The position numbers and the translations under genes are program-made. Positions 34,442 through 45,300 of a stretch of DNA of 64,000 bases are shown in pieces. This stretch comes from Pseudoneurospora amorphoporcata (Eukaryota > Ascomycota > Sordariomycetes > Sordariales > Sordariaceae). The stretch is from positions 30,381-94,380 of the forward strand of contig MU859205.1 of assembly GCA_033297205.1 (NCBI GenBank), read 5' to 3'. The notes under the pieces are model-generated. The model searched no databases and was not told the DNA's origin. It was given only the letters and a program-made list of their open reading frames with translations. Position 1 is the first letter of the stretch. Each line of letters begins with the position of its first letter.

Positions 34442-37400
34442 TCAAGCCCCAGCAACAACAGCCAGCCCCTCATAAATCTTTTTCCTAACCGCATAAAACG
34501 TTCCGCCCACTCTCATCGCCGCATCCAACAGTCCACCACTTGTCGTCCCCGGCATCGTATCACTCGGCAACCCCACGCTCTCCAACTCGACTCTCCCGCC
34601 CTGAGCTGTTGATTTACGCACAACAACCACATCATCGATCAACAGCGTGCCTTCGCCCTTGAACTCGACCTTGTGGCCTGCGCTTAACATGGCGCGACGC
34701 AAGTCGGCTAAGCGGAGCTCGCCTACATGAAGAGGCTGGGCGGCTTGTGAGCGGACGGAGAGAGACGAGGCGAGGGTTGGCGGGACGAGGTCGAGGGTGG
34801 GGAGGGAGGCGGTGGCGGTGGTGGTGATGGTGGGGGAGGTGTTGGTGCCTGCTTTTACTAGGGCTGCTGTAGAAGCAGGTGTTTCGGAAGCGGCTGTGGA
34901 GCCGTCTTCGAGTTTCTGGCGCTTTGCTGCATCGCCGTCTTCTGTATGTTGGAACTCGCCTCCGGGAAGGAGCAAGCCGGTAACGGTGACGATTCCTAGA
35001 CCGCGCACGTTCTGCCATTTGAGACCCTTGACCAGCGGGTCGGCTAGCTTGAGCACCCAGGCGTTGGTGTCGACGGAGGCGTCGACGGTTGTGCCCACTT
35101 CCGGAGTGAGCACCTCGATGGCGGACTCGGTACCGGTGGATTGGGCGGTGAGCAGCTTCTTGACGTCTGCGGCCAGGGCCAGGGTCTCGTCTTTGCCGCC
35201 GGCGATGAGGACCAGCTTGCGCGGCTGGATGAGCGGGATGAGCATGGTCAAGCTGCGCTTGTCGTGGAGGCCGCTGAAGTCGACAAAGGCGATGCGCAGA
35301 CGGACGGGGATGGTTTCCTTGGTGACCACCAGCTTGGCGGGGCCCTTGAGGGTATCGTCCTCTTCGTCTTCAAGATCCGAGAGGTCGTCGTCCGCTGGGC
35401 CGTTCTCGGAAAAGGGAGCAGCGTCGGCTTCGCCTGCGGAGAGGCGACGGCGGTCGTTGTGGTGGGACCGCTTGTTGGGTCCTGAGCCGCCTCGGCCTCT
35501 GCCGGCGGTGCCGACGTCTTCCCACTTGCGCTTCTTGCCAAGGCCTTCGAGCTCTTGGGTGCTGTTGTTTACTTGGCCGGCTTCTGCGTTCTCGGCGTCT
35601 TCGCGTTCTTCGGCGCGGAGGTAGTCTTCGGGTCGGATCAGTTCACCAAATTCGTCGGCACGCCTCCTACGCATGGCGACGGGGAACATGCGGTCTCGGC
35701 CCTTCTTGCCGCGGACATTGAAGTCGTAAGTGTTCTCCTTTTTGATGAGAATCGTGACACCGAGGTCCTCGTCCTTGAGTGCCACCTTTTTGCGGCTTGC
35801 CTGAGCCATGGTGGTTGCAATATTCAAAGCCTTTCCTTGCTGTTCCGTATCGGAGCCTTCTGAGTCGGTATCGGTGTCTGTGTCTGCATCATCCAACACG
35901 TCTCCCGGTGCTTCTAGTGTGGTGGTGCCACCGCTTTGTAGGGTAGCTTGTAGCTGCCGTTGGGTTGCCAGCCATTGTTGATAGACGTTCAGCTCGTCGC
36001 CTTCAAGCCCCTTTCGTTCAGCAGTTTTGATCTCCAACTCGCGGTTTCCGGCATAAACCTGTTCGAATGTGTCGCCGTTGCTGGTGCGTTCTGTCGCCAC
36101 CCCGTCCCTTCTCTCTTTCCACCACTCCCATAGTGTCCTCGCAATGGAGGGTTTGTGGTTCGGGTCAAAGTTGGGCTTTTCCGTTAGAATGACCAGGTTA
36201 CGCGCATCAGCGGCAATCGACTTGAGAACATCCTTGGAGAAACCCCAGTCCAGGCTCGCATCGCTGGCGAGAATAACCTTTGCTCTTGGTTCGGCATCCT
36301 CTGACTGTTCCAGAATCTTGTCGATCTGAGCCTTGCGCTCCAGTAGCCTCAAGTGTTTGAAGTCGAATGGTCCTGGGCCTGTCTGGTGATTACCCTCATC
36401 CCTCCTGTTGTTCCTCCTCGATTCATCCGCAAAGGCTTCAAACTCCTTGATGATGTTGTCGTCCATCCACTCCAACATACTCCTGGCGTTCTTCATGGTG
36501 CTGCTGATGGTGCGTCCGGCAAGAAACAGCTTGGCCGACTTGAAGACGTCATTGTCCTTGGCGACCTCTTTTCTCCAGGCGTGCTCGAGAAGGTAAGACA
36601 GCTCCAAAACCCTAGCGCTCGAGTCGACGGGAATAAGAACGGTACCACCTCTGGCAATACAAAGCTTGATCGACTCCATCAGTTGCTCATCACGCTTGAG
36701 ACGCGACAGAGAGGCATCCGGAGTACGACTGCTGCATACGAGAGCTGTTGGCTTGTGCAGCTGCTCGATAACCTGTGTACCTCGGGCACCGCCATGATTG
36801 CCACCTAGCCAAGCCGCTCCCGCAAAAACATTCTCACGGGAATGGTTCCAGTCGACGGCGTAGACAATCGACTCCAACCCATGCTGAATGTGCCAGATGG
36901 TTCCTCCCAGCGTGTGACCCGAGTTGTAGGCAGTGATGGTGAGGCCATTGAGAGGCGGGGAGAAGGGTGACGGTAGCGGCTGATGTGGCTGAGAGTACTT
37001 TAAAGGCTGGATTAGAGAGAAGTACTTTGTGATCTCGTCGGGAGTGGGTGGTTGGAGGAGGAAGGTGTTGTCTGCGGAGGCGGCCTGAGCGTAGCCTGAG
37101 GCATAGGATACTTGGGCGAGCGAGGTCGATGAGATGGTGGTGGCGGCGAGGGGTGTCGAGGCGTAGAGGTCCTGTGTTAGGGTACGGCCGAGATCGATGA
37201 CGGGGCGCGTCGCGTAGACGGGAATGCGCTGGAAGGGTGGGAAGTGCTTGCAGCAGTGGGCGTAGGCGGCCAGATGGGGGACGGTAGCGTGGGTGAGGAG
37301 GATGAGCGAGAGCGTTGGCGCTATTCTTCCGAGCTCCTTGAGCTTTTCGGCCTCAAACGTCTCGTCCCAGCCGACATCGATCAGGATCTTGACGCCGCCG

Positions 37401-37471
37401 TCGAGCTCCAGCAGCGACTGCGAGGCTGACGAGTCGGAGAGGGCGCCCTGGAGAGGGCAGAAGCTGAACAT
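34442..37471 (-). CDS. cft2: cleavage and polyadenylation factor subunit Cft2/CPSF2 (CPSF100)
   Basis: Cft2/CPSF100 is a core subunit of the mRNA 3'-end processing complex, the catalytically inactive partner of the Ysh1/CPSF73 endonuclease. The gene is one frame of 1009 aa with no intron needed. The N-terminus PLQGALSDSSASQSLLELDG and VKILIDVGWDE is the family's start of the metallo-beta-lactamase domain. The place where active members have HxHxDH reads LLTHATVPHL, so the metal site is lost, as expected for this subunit. The beta-CASP domain follows (GHTLGGTIWHIQHG, VYAVDWNHSRENVF, ALVCSSRTPD). An acidic and Lys/Arg-rich insert lies at about residues 540-700. The C-terminal domain contains KLVVTKETIPVRLRIAFVDF, then RKLVLIAGGKDET. 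It is divergent from SEC24. Confidence 0.93.
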   Translation of the reverse strand: MFSFCPLQGALSDSSASQSLLELDGGVKILIDVGWDETFEAEKLKELGRIAPTLSLILLTHATVPHLAAYAHCCKHFPPFQRIPVYATRPVIDLGRTLTQDLYASTPLAATTISSTSLAQVSYASGYAQAASADNTFLLQPPTPDEITKYFSLIQPLKYSQPHQPLPSPFSPPLNGLTITAYNSGHTLGGTIWHIQHGLESIVYAVDWNHSRENVFAGAAWLGGNHGGARGTQVIEQLHKPTALVCSSRTPDASLSRLKRDEQLMESIKLCIARGGTVLIPVDSSARVLELSYLLEHAWRKEVAKDNDVFKSAKLFLAGRTISSTMKNARSMLEWMDDNIIKEFEAFADESRRNNRRDEGNHQTGPGPFDFKHLRLLERKAQIDKILEQSEDAEPRAKVILASDASLDWGFSKDVLKSIAADARNLVILTEKPNFDPNHKPSIARTLWEWWKERRDGVATERTSNGDTFEQVYAGNRELEIKTAERKGLEGDELNVYQQWLATQRQLQATLQSGGTTTLEAPGDVLDDADTDTDTDSEGSDTEQQGKALNIATTMAQASRKKVALKDEDLGVTILIKKENTYDFNVRGKKGRDRMFPVAMRRRRADEFGELIRPEDYLRAEEREDAENAEAGQVNNSTQELEGLGKKRKWEDVGTAGRGRGGSGPNKRSHHNDRRRLSAGEADAAPFSENGPADDDLSDLEDEEDDTLKGPAKLVVTKETIPVRLRIAFVDFSGLHDKRSLTMLIPLIQPRKLVLIAGGKDETLALAADVKKLLTAQSTGTESAIEVLTPEVGTTVDASVDTNAWVLKLADPLVKGLKWQNVRGLGIVTVTGLLLPGGEFQHTEDGDAAKRQKLEDGSTAASETPASTAALVKAGTNTSPTITTTATASLPTLDLVPPTLASSLSVRSQAAQPLHVGELRLADLRRAMLSAGHKVEFKGEGTLLIDDVVVVRKSTAQGGRVELESVGLPSDTMPGTTSGGLLDAAMRVGGTFYAVRKKIYEGLAVVAGA

Positions 37472-38251
37472 GTTAAAGTATTACCTGTGTTGGTAAGCAT
37501 GGGAACGAACCGTCCAAGAACTCCATCAGACTGGAGGCAGAGTGAGTGGTGAATGTGATGTAATTGTCAACAAAGTGGAAAAGTGACGGGGACTTAATGA
37601 TCATTGCAGTGCACTGTTAACCCATGCTGGATTGGCCTACTTGGGTACCTAATGCAGCACTACACTACAGGCGCTTCTCCGCCAAGGTGTCGAAGATCAC
37701 AGCTGGCTGCCAAGTGCCGACTTGATTGGCTGGCAGCCGGCAAGCTTGCCCAGCCCCAGAGCTCAGACCGAGGGCGTGTGCGAGGGACCTGCAGCTTCCA
37801 GGGCAGGGGAGCTTACTCTAGGTTCACATGCGCTGTTGTTCAGTGGAGGCGGCGATTGACACGGCAGCATGGCGGCCCCACTTTTGGCTGGCCCCGGGCG
37901 GCTGAGACGGGAACTCGCTGGAAAAGGACAGCTCGACAGGACCACCAGATAAACCTTGACCGGGAAACACCACTATCGTTGCTCTGCCACTCCGACCCTC
38001 AGGCCTCAACCACTAACAACCTACCTTACTCGTCTGGGCTTCCAACATGGTCCGTTGATGCTTCGACGACCTAAATCTAACACATCTGCTGGGGCATGCC
38101 CGATCAACAACAACAACAACCACCACAACACCATCCCACGATAACCGAACTGCCGTCCTTTTGCTACTTCACGATCCAAGCTCCCACCTCCGAGAGCTCG
38201 ACGATTCGCCGCCGCCCCTTTTCTTCCATAATACTATAACACTCATATTAT

Positions 38252-38287
<36 letters not shown>

Positions 38288-38317
38288 GTGACATACTACT
38301 AATAAAGAATACCAAAC
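37472..38317. promoter_or_regulatory. divergent intergenic region between Cft2 and Sec24
   Basis: The 846-bp stretch holds both promoters. On the SEC24 side there is a CAA-rich run (38105-38125) and a (GAC)9 repeat in the probable leader. No coding sequence is supported; a plus-strand frame from 38161 runs through the GAC repeat and overlaps the SEC24 start out of frame, but does not start with ATG. Confidence 0.5.
38253..38280 (+). repeat. (GAC)9 trinucleotide repeat in the SEC24 leader
   Basis: Nine uninterrupted copies, followed by two GGTGAC units, end 26 bases before the SEC24 start codon. In the transcript this would be a repetitive tract close to the initiation site. Confidence 0.85.
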
Positions 38318-41300
38318 ATGGCCGACTACTCCATGTACCACGCCCTCGGTCAGGGGGAACCCCTCGACCCCAACGATCCCAACCGTACCACACAACCGGC
38401 GCCTCCTCAGTTCCAACCGCCAGTTGCCCCGAACCCATACCATCCCGGTGCCGAGTACAATGCTCCCGGCCAGCAACCCCAACAGCAGTATGCTCAGGCG
38501 TACGCCCAGCAACAACAGCAACAACAACAACAACTATACGGTGCCCCCTCGCCCATGGCCGGCCCCCCCTCCGCCGGTTTCCAGTCTCCCTACGGCGCTC
38601 CTCCTCCGCAAAGTCCCATGTCGCCAATGGATGATCTAGGCTTGGCTGCGCAGATGGGCGGCATGTCTTTGGGTGGTGCTGGTGCTGGTGCTGGTGCTGG
38701 TGCTGGTGCCGAACACCACGGGAGAAAGAAGAAGAAGGATCGCCATGCCTTCCACAGTGTCGAGGCCCCCGCCGGCTCTTCTCAGCCCTTCAACGGCATC
38801 CCTCCGGCCGGAACGTCTGCTACCCAATTCCTCAACGCCGACCCCTCCCTCGCCGGCAGGATACCGGGTCATCAGGGCTACGGCCACTTCCCAATGCCCG
38901 CCAGCCCAGCCTTCAGCCCCGTCCCAACCTCTGCCGCCGACTTCGCCGCAAGGGACGCTACTCAGGGTGTTGGCTCCGGCGTCTTTGCTGCCGGCGGTCC
39001 TCAGGGAGGCAAGCCTTCGCCAGACGACACCCCCAGCGTCCCACTTTCTCGCGACGCTGTCCAGCCAGCCTTCCACACCAACGTATACCCAACCTTCGAG
39101 CGCCTCGTCCCACCCCCGGCTCTTACATCGTTCGTTGCTCTCGACCAGGGCAACTCGTCGCCCAAGTTTGCTCGTCTCACCATGACCAACCTGCCGGCAA
39201 GCGCCGAGGGGCTTAAGAGCACCGGCTTGCCCTTGGGTCTTCTCCTCCAGCCCCTAGCCGAGACTCAGCCCGGCGAGCTGCCCATCCCCGTGCTCGACTT
39301 TGGCGAACAGGGCCCGCCACGCTGCCACAGGTGCAGAGCGTACATGAACCCCTTCATGATGTTCAAGGCCGGCGGCAACAAGTTTGTCTGCAACCTCTGT
39401 ACCTATGCTAATGATACCCCTCCCGAGTACTTTTGCGCTCTTAGCCCCCAGGGCGTCCGCGTTGATCGCGACCAGCGCCCCGAGCTGATGCGCGGAACTG
39501 TCGAGTTCGTTGTCCCCAAGGAGTACTGGACCAAGGAACCCGTCGGCATGCGCTACCTCTTCGTCATTGATGTTACCCAGGAGTCTTACAACAAGGGCTT
39601 CCTAGAGTCCTTCTGTGAAGGGATCCTGAGTGCTCTGTACGGTGGCTCGGACGAGGGCCAAGAGCAGGACGAGAATGGAGAGCCAAGGAGGAAGATCCCT
39701 GCTGGTGCCAAGGTTGGCTTCGTCACCTTCGACCAGGAGATTCACTTCTACAATTGCAACCCGGCGCTGGAGCAGGCCCAGATGATCGTCATGCCCGACA
39801 TCGAGGACCCATTCCTGCCCCTGAGCGATGGTCTCTTTGTGGATCCCTACGAGGGCAAGGCTGTCATCAGCTCGCTTTTGACTCGCCTGCCCCAGATGTT
39901 CTCCAACATCAAGAACCCTGAGCCTGCCCTGCTGTCCGCACTCAACGCCGCAGTCGCTGCGCTGGAAAAGACGGGCGGCAAGGTCTTCTGCTCCCTTGCG
40001 GCTTTGCCTACCTGGGGTCCTGGCCGTCTCTTTATGAGAGACGATGGCAAGCACCCAGGTGGAGAGCCTGACAAGAAGCTGTTCACTACGGAGCACCCTG
40101 GATGGAAGAAGCTGGCCGAGAGGATGGTTTCACTCGGCGTTGGTGCCGATTTCTTCATGGCGTCGCCATCTGGTGGCTATCTTGATATTGCCACCGTTGG
40201 CCATGTCTCGTCCACCACCGGCGGAGAAACCTTCTTCTACCCCAACTATGTTGTCCAGCGAGACAGCACCAAGCTCTCCCTGGAAATCCACCACGCGGTC
40301 AGGCGCGAGACCGGCTACGCTGCCCTGATGAAGGTCCGTTGCTCCAACGGCCTGCAAGTCAACGCCTACCACGGCAACTTCATCCAGCACACTTTCGGCG
40401 CCGACCTCGAAATCGGCGTCGTGGACGCTGACAAGGCCCTGGCCGTCACTTTTGGCTATGACGGCAAGCTTGACTCCAAGCTGGACGCGCACTTCCAAGC
40501 CGCCTTGCTCTACACCACCGCCTCGGGCCAGCGTCGCGTGCGCTGCATCAACGTCATCGCCGGCGTCTCCGACCAAGCCCGCGACTGCCTCAAGTTCATT
40601 GATCAAGACGCCGTTGTCTCGATCCTGGCCAAGGAAGCCAGCACCAAGCTCTCCTCCACCAGCGCCAACCTCAAGGAAGTCCGCTCCTCTCTGACCGAAA
40701 AGACCATCGACATCCTGGCCCTCTACCGCAAGAACCACCTCGCCGTGCCCCACCCACCCCAGCAGCTCGTCATGCCTGAGCGTCTCAAGGAGTTCGCCAT
40801 GTACGTCCTGGGCATGCTCAAATGCCGCGCCTTCAAGGGCGGCAACGAGACTTCGGACCGTCGCGTGCACGACATGCGTCTCATCCGCTCCATGGGCGCC
40901 CGCGAGTTGTCTCTCTATCTCTACCCGCGCATAATCCCCCTGCACAACCTCCAACCTGAAGACGGCTACCCCGACGCCGCCACGGGCCACCTGCGCATGC
41001 CCTCGGCTCTGCGCGCCTCCTTTGCCCGCGTCGAGCCCGGCGGCGTTTATCTGGTTGATAACGGGCAGGTGTGTCTACTGTGGATGCACGCACAGACCGC
41101 GCCCGCGCTTATCCAGGATCTGTTTGGCGAGGATAAGACAACGCTGCAATCGCTGGATCCATACACGTCGACGATCCCTGTGCTGGAGACGCACTTGAAT
41201 GCGCAGACGAGGAACATGATTGAGTATATGCGGACGGTCAGGGGGAGCAAGGGTTTGACGATCCAGTTGGCGAGACAGGGGATCGACGGAGCCGAGTTTG

Positions 41301-41567
41301 AGTTTGCGCGCATGTTGGTAGAGGATCGGAATAATGAGGCGCAGAGCTATGTGGATTGGTTGGTGCATGTGCATAAGGGGGTCCAGCTGGAGGTGAGTTT
41401 GAAAAGCCCTACTCCTCCTACCTTGGTTAAAAACGCTCTGGTGGGCGATTGGTGAACGTAACACTGACTTTGAGAAATAACAGCTCGCCGGTCAACGTAA
41501 GAGGGAAGATGGCGAGGGACACTCGGCGCTGGGAAGCTTCACGGGGTTAAGACCTTCGTATTGGTAG
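38318..41567 (+). CDS. sec24: COPII coat protein Sec24
   Basis: Sec24 is the cargo-binding subunit of the Sec23/Sec24 inner COPII coat that forms vesicles at ER exit sites. Exons are 38318-41392 and 41484-41567, giving 1052 aa. The intron is 41393-41483 (GTGAGT to CAG). The N-terminal 270 residues are Pro/Gln/Tyr-rich with a run of nine Gln (near residue 67) and an Ala-Gly run. The zinc finger reads CHRCRAYMNPF and, 18 residues on, CNLC (about residues 335-360). The trunk domain follows: YLFVIDVTQESYNKGFLESF, VGFVTFDQEIHFYN, LPQMFSNIK. A beta-sandwich and helical domain come next, then the gelsolin-like domain (VYLVDNGQVCLLWMHAQ). The last exon ends in the short conserved tail SFTGLRPSYW. Confidence 0.96.
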
Positions 41568-42326
41568 GCACTAGGCACATAACGAACGGGGAGGTGAAGG
41601 TGAAGGGTAGGATAGGGTGGTAGGTGGGTGCTGGGTGGTGGGTGCTGTGTGGTGATGCCCGGTTGCCATGTCTATATGTGTGTATGGGAGGAGGAAAAGC
41701 GGGATCGGATCAAGGGGGATCAAATATGGGGGGTTTATTTATTAGTGGAGCTGAAGGTTGGCGGACAAGAATACCATGGCAACTACGTTACTACACATCT
41801 TCTACTATACCTTGTTTTATTATTCATCCTAGGCCGGTGCCTTTATCAGGTGGATCGCACGGTTGGGTTGACACTCAGCCACCCGTTCAGTTCGCCAGTT
41901 GAGTTCGAGTCCATGTCCAAGTCCAAGTGCTAAGTAAGGTAGTCCGGGCCCTGGGCCCAAAAGTTCAAGTTCAGTTCAAGTGCGTCCCAATACCTAGAGT
42001 ACTCCATGAGCCGGGATTTTACCGAAGAACAGTTTGGCATCAAAACGAAAGAATTTTGAATTATTTTCAGGAAGGACTGCTCATTACCTCTACTAGTCTT
42101 TCTAAAGTGCAATAGACTACATAAGTGTACCGACTTCGGTTCCACCGTTGTACACTACTTACTGTAGTTTGGCTCTCCATCCCTGAAGCCTCACAGCACT
42201 GTTCAGGACCCACAGGGAAAAGCCGTTGTTGCCTGGCGATCATAATGCTTACTGTGTACGTACTCATGCATACACTAGGTCATTTTCTACACCACCTGTC
42301 TCATCTTCTATGTGTAGTCTAGGATA

Positions 42327-42360
<34 letters not shown>

Positions 42361-45300
42361 GGGAGTGAGGGGGCGGACACTCCCAGCTCCCTGCTCCTGC
42401 TTCATCCAAGTCCGACATCTTACAGGCTGACATCCCAAGGTTCCGTCCGTTAATCCGTCCATGTATCCATCTATTATCTATTCCGAACGCCGATCCCGAT
42501 GGACGCTATGCATCGGAGCAGGCCGCCGCGTGGGAGACTGGACCCGTGTATATTCGACGGCGTTACACATTTACCCAAGGCTACGATTGGGCTGTCAAAA
42601 TTCCATAATGTTTCACATCGCCTTTTCCGAGGATAGGTATGGTCGTGTGGAGGCCGAAAATCGGAGGCAGAGTTGGACGTGGGCGGGGCAGGGAGGGAGG
42701 TCGGCGTAAACCTTTGGTTGGTAAGTAGTGAAATTACCTACCTTCATGTTTGCAACAGGTAGAGTTTGACATGGTCGCCGGTTGCACAGGAGAGGCTGTG
42801 AGCTCTCGAGGTGTTGTTGACACCTTGACCTTGGAACGGCTGGTGACAGGCGTTTGCTCATGGAATACCTGAGGCCCTATCCCGACATCTCCTGCATACA
42901 TGGATTACTCGATCACTCAACGATATCACCGCGAGTTCAAAAGCTATCAAGATTATCAAGACGTTAAATCAGAGCTTTTTTGACAGCTTTGTTCACCCAA
43001 ATGCTTTGTATTGAGAATGGGGGCCGCAAAAACAGTCAGTGGGGGGGGGGGAAGAGTAGCGGTTGCTCGACTGTCTGCCCGTCAGGCTTGCGGCCGCCTC
43101 CGAGAGCTGAACCATTCTACGTACTTGTTTTCAGTTCAGTAGTTGGCAGTGTCTCATTTGATCTATTTTCACCTTTAACCTGTCTAGGAAAGATTAGTTT
43201 GGTCAGATCATCCTATATTCTTGCTTCTTCCTCGCCTGTTGGTGTCGTTATTTGCGCCGCCTTCACTTCGTCAAAGGTGCTCACATGGAACATGAACTCA
43301 GTCGTCCCCTTTTGCGAGCTCCAGCAACATGAATGTGCTGGAGGGATAGCCAAGATTTCTGCTCAATATGCCATCATTGGTCTTCAACGGGGGAAGCGGT
43401 TTCGGCAAATCGGCAGACTAATCTCTCATTCAACCAACCTTTCCGATCTTGCAGTCACGCAGTAGACTGACCCTTCCTGCCTTTCCAAGCATTTCACTTC
43501 GGGGTTTGGACATCAAAAGGATTTAACCGGGGCTTATGACCATGCCGGTCGAGCGTTCTTGATTCTTTGATCCTGTGTTGGTTGCGATGGGTAGAGCCTA
43601 ACCATATCGAATGCTTATGCCGATGCTGAATGATGATCATGGGCTCGGTGTCTCCATTCGTTCTTTTTTTTTTTTTTTCTTCTTTTTCTTCGTTTTCTCT
43701 TGCGTATCAGACAAGAAGTAAGGTATAGTCTCGATCTTACAGATAGAAAGTAAGTCAGTAGGCCTCTCGCTTCTCTCGGGGACGTAGCCGGAGCCAGTCA
43801 CTGGTCTGATTGGCCGGCGGTCATTGTCCGCCTCTTCTTGCCAGAGTGGGATTAGGTTCATGTTGGGTTAATTCCAGCGACATACAGGGAAATTTCCTGC
43901 ATTGAACCTCCTTGCTTCTTCCCCAACTGCACCCCCTCTTGCTTTTCCAGACCGTTGAGGCTCTCGCCGGCTTCACTTTCACTCCTCATAGGCCAGCCGG
44001 CTTCGCTGTCCGGTGTTGCGTTGCTTCGCAAATATTCATGCAGCAAAAGGAGGCGGCTTCGGCGGTTGGTTCTTTTGAGACAGGTCGGCTGTTGAATGGT
44101 TGGTATGTTGAGCTGTTGGCGACGGTACATGCTAGGTGAGTTATCGAGGTCCTGAGTCGTGTAGACGCGGAAGAAGAAAAAAGCAGTAAGCCGGGAATGT
44201 GAGATTGAGAGGTTGCATGACCAGAAAGAGATTCGAAGCTAGGTGAATAACATAGCATTGTAGCAAGGAAGTAGCAAGGAAGCGATCGAGGTGGTGCTAG
44301 GCCGCCTTGAACGCCTTGGGTAGCAGCAGCAGCAGAAGGAATGAGAGAGCAAGAAATGAAAGCAAAAGTGATGTGTCAGTTATCAGATGATCCGGGTGAG
44401 CAAAGGGCCAGAAGGGAGGGGTAGAGAAGGATTATGAACGAACCTAATGGACTTTTTGAACGAGTGCCGGAATCCTTTTCTCATAATGGTCGAGGGGAGA
44501 TGGGGGATTGGGGAAGCATTGGGCATCCCATAAAATACGATTCTGAACAAAAGGCTCTTACCGCAGGCAAGGACGCGGATTTTACCATTCGCAGGCTAGC
44601 ACAATCCTCGCTTTGTTACTCACCACTGAGTGAGCAAAGGGTTCCAAATATCGCCAGCCATCTGATCGAGTGCTGTTGTGCTTCCCACTTGCCGCTCCCT
44701 ACCCACACCCACGAACTAGGTAAGCCGCTCGTCGGCTCGGACTTCCTGCCTATAAGCACGCAGTGAGACACGAGTGAGTAGATAGTAATGAGCCAGGGTA
44801 TACTCCGTCTATTGGTGCTTCGGCTGTTCGTGGTCGCAGTGTTGTGATCAGTCATGGCTGGTTCCTGCTCATCCCGCTTGCCCACATATGATCCTCCACG
44901 ACATTGCATACCTGACATACCCGGCGTTTCACAGCTGTGTCCAATTAGTCTGCCGTTCTTTGCCCTCTTCGTGGGTAGTGGGTGGTGGATGAGTATTGCA
45001 TTTGAGGAAGTACAATGTACAAATGAGAGTCGGGTCGCAGTAGTGTCCGGCTCGTTGGGTCGAGTATTGCTTGGTTGGCTTTGCTTGGCTCTTGGACAAC
45101 TTGCCCTAGCCCAAAAAGAGATGGATGGCTAGTCGGTGGGATGGGGGAAGGAGGAATGAGGGAGGACTTTTGACTGAGTGAGGTTGAAGGAGTGCTTGAC
45201 TACAATCACATGCGCGGCATGGTAGACTGGGGCACGGATTGGGCGGGAAAGGCTCCCCAATTCCCCTAGTTTTGCTTGTCAGGTGTGTGTGGTGTGTTTA

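Noticed and set aside
38161..38634. Plus-strand frame with an Asp run overlapping the SEC24 start
   Set aside because: It starts at TTG, not ATG; the Asp run is the (GAC)9 leader repeat and the remainder is SEC24 read out of frame.
42980..43465. 161-codon plus-strand frame in the 8-kb gene-poor stretch
   Set aside because: It crosses a poly-G run, has no domain and no plausible splice partners.
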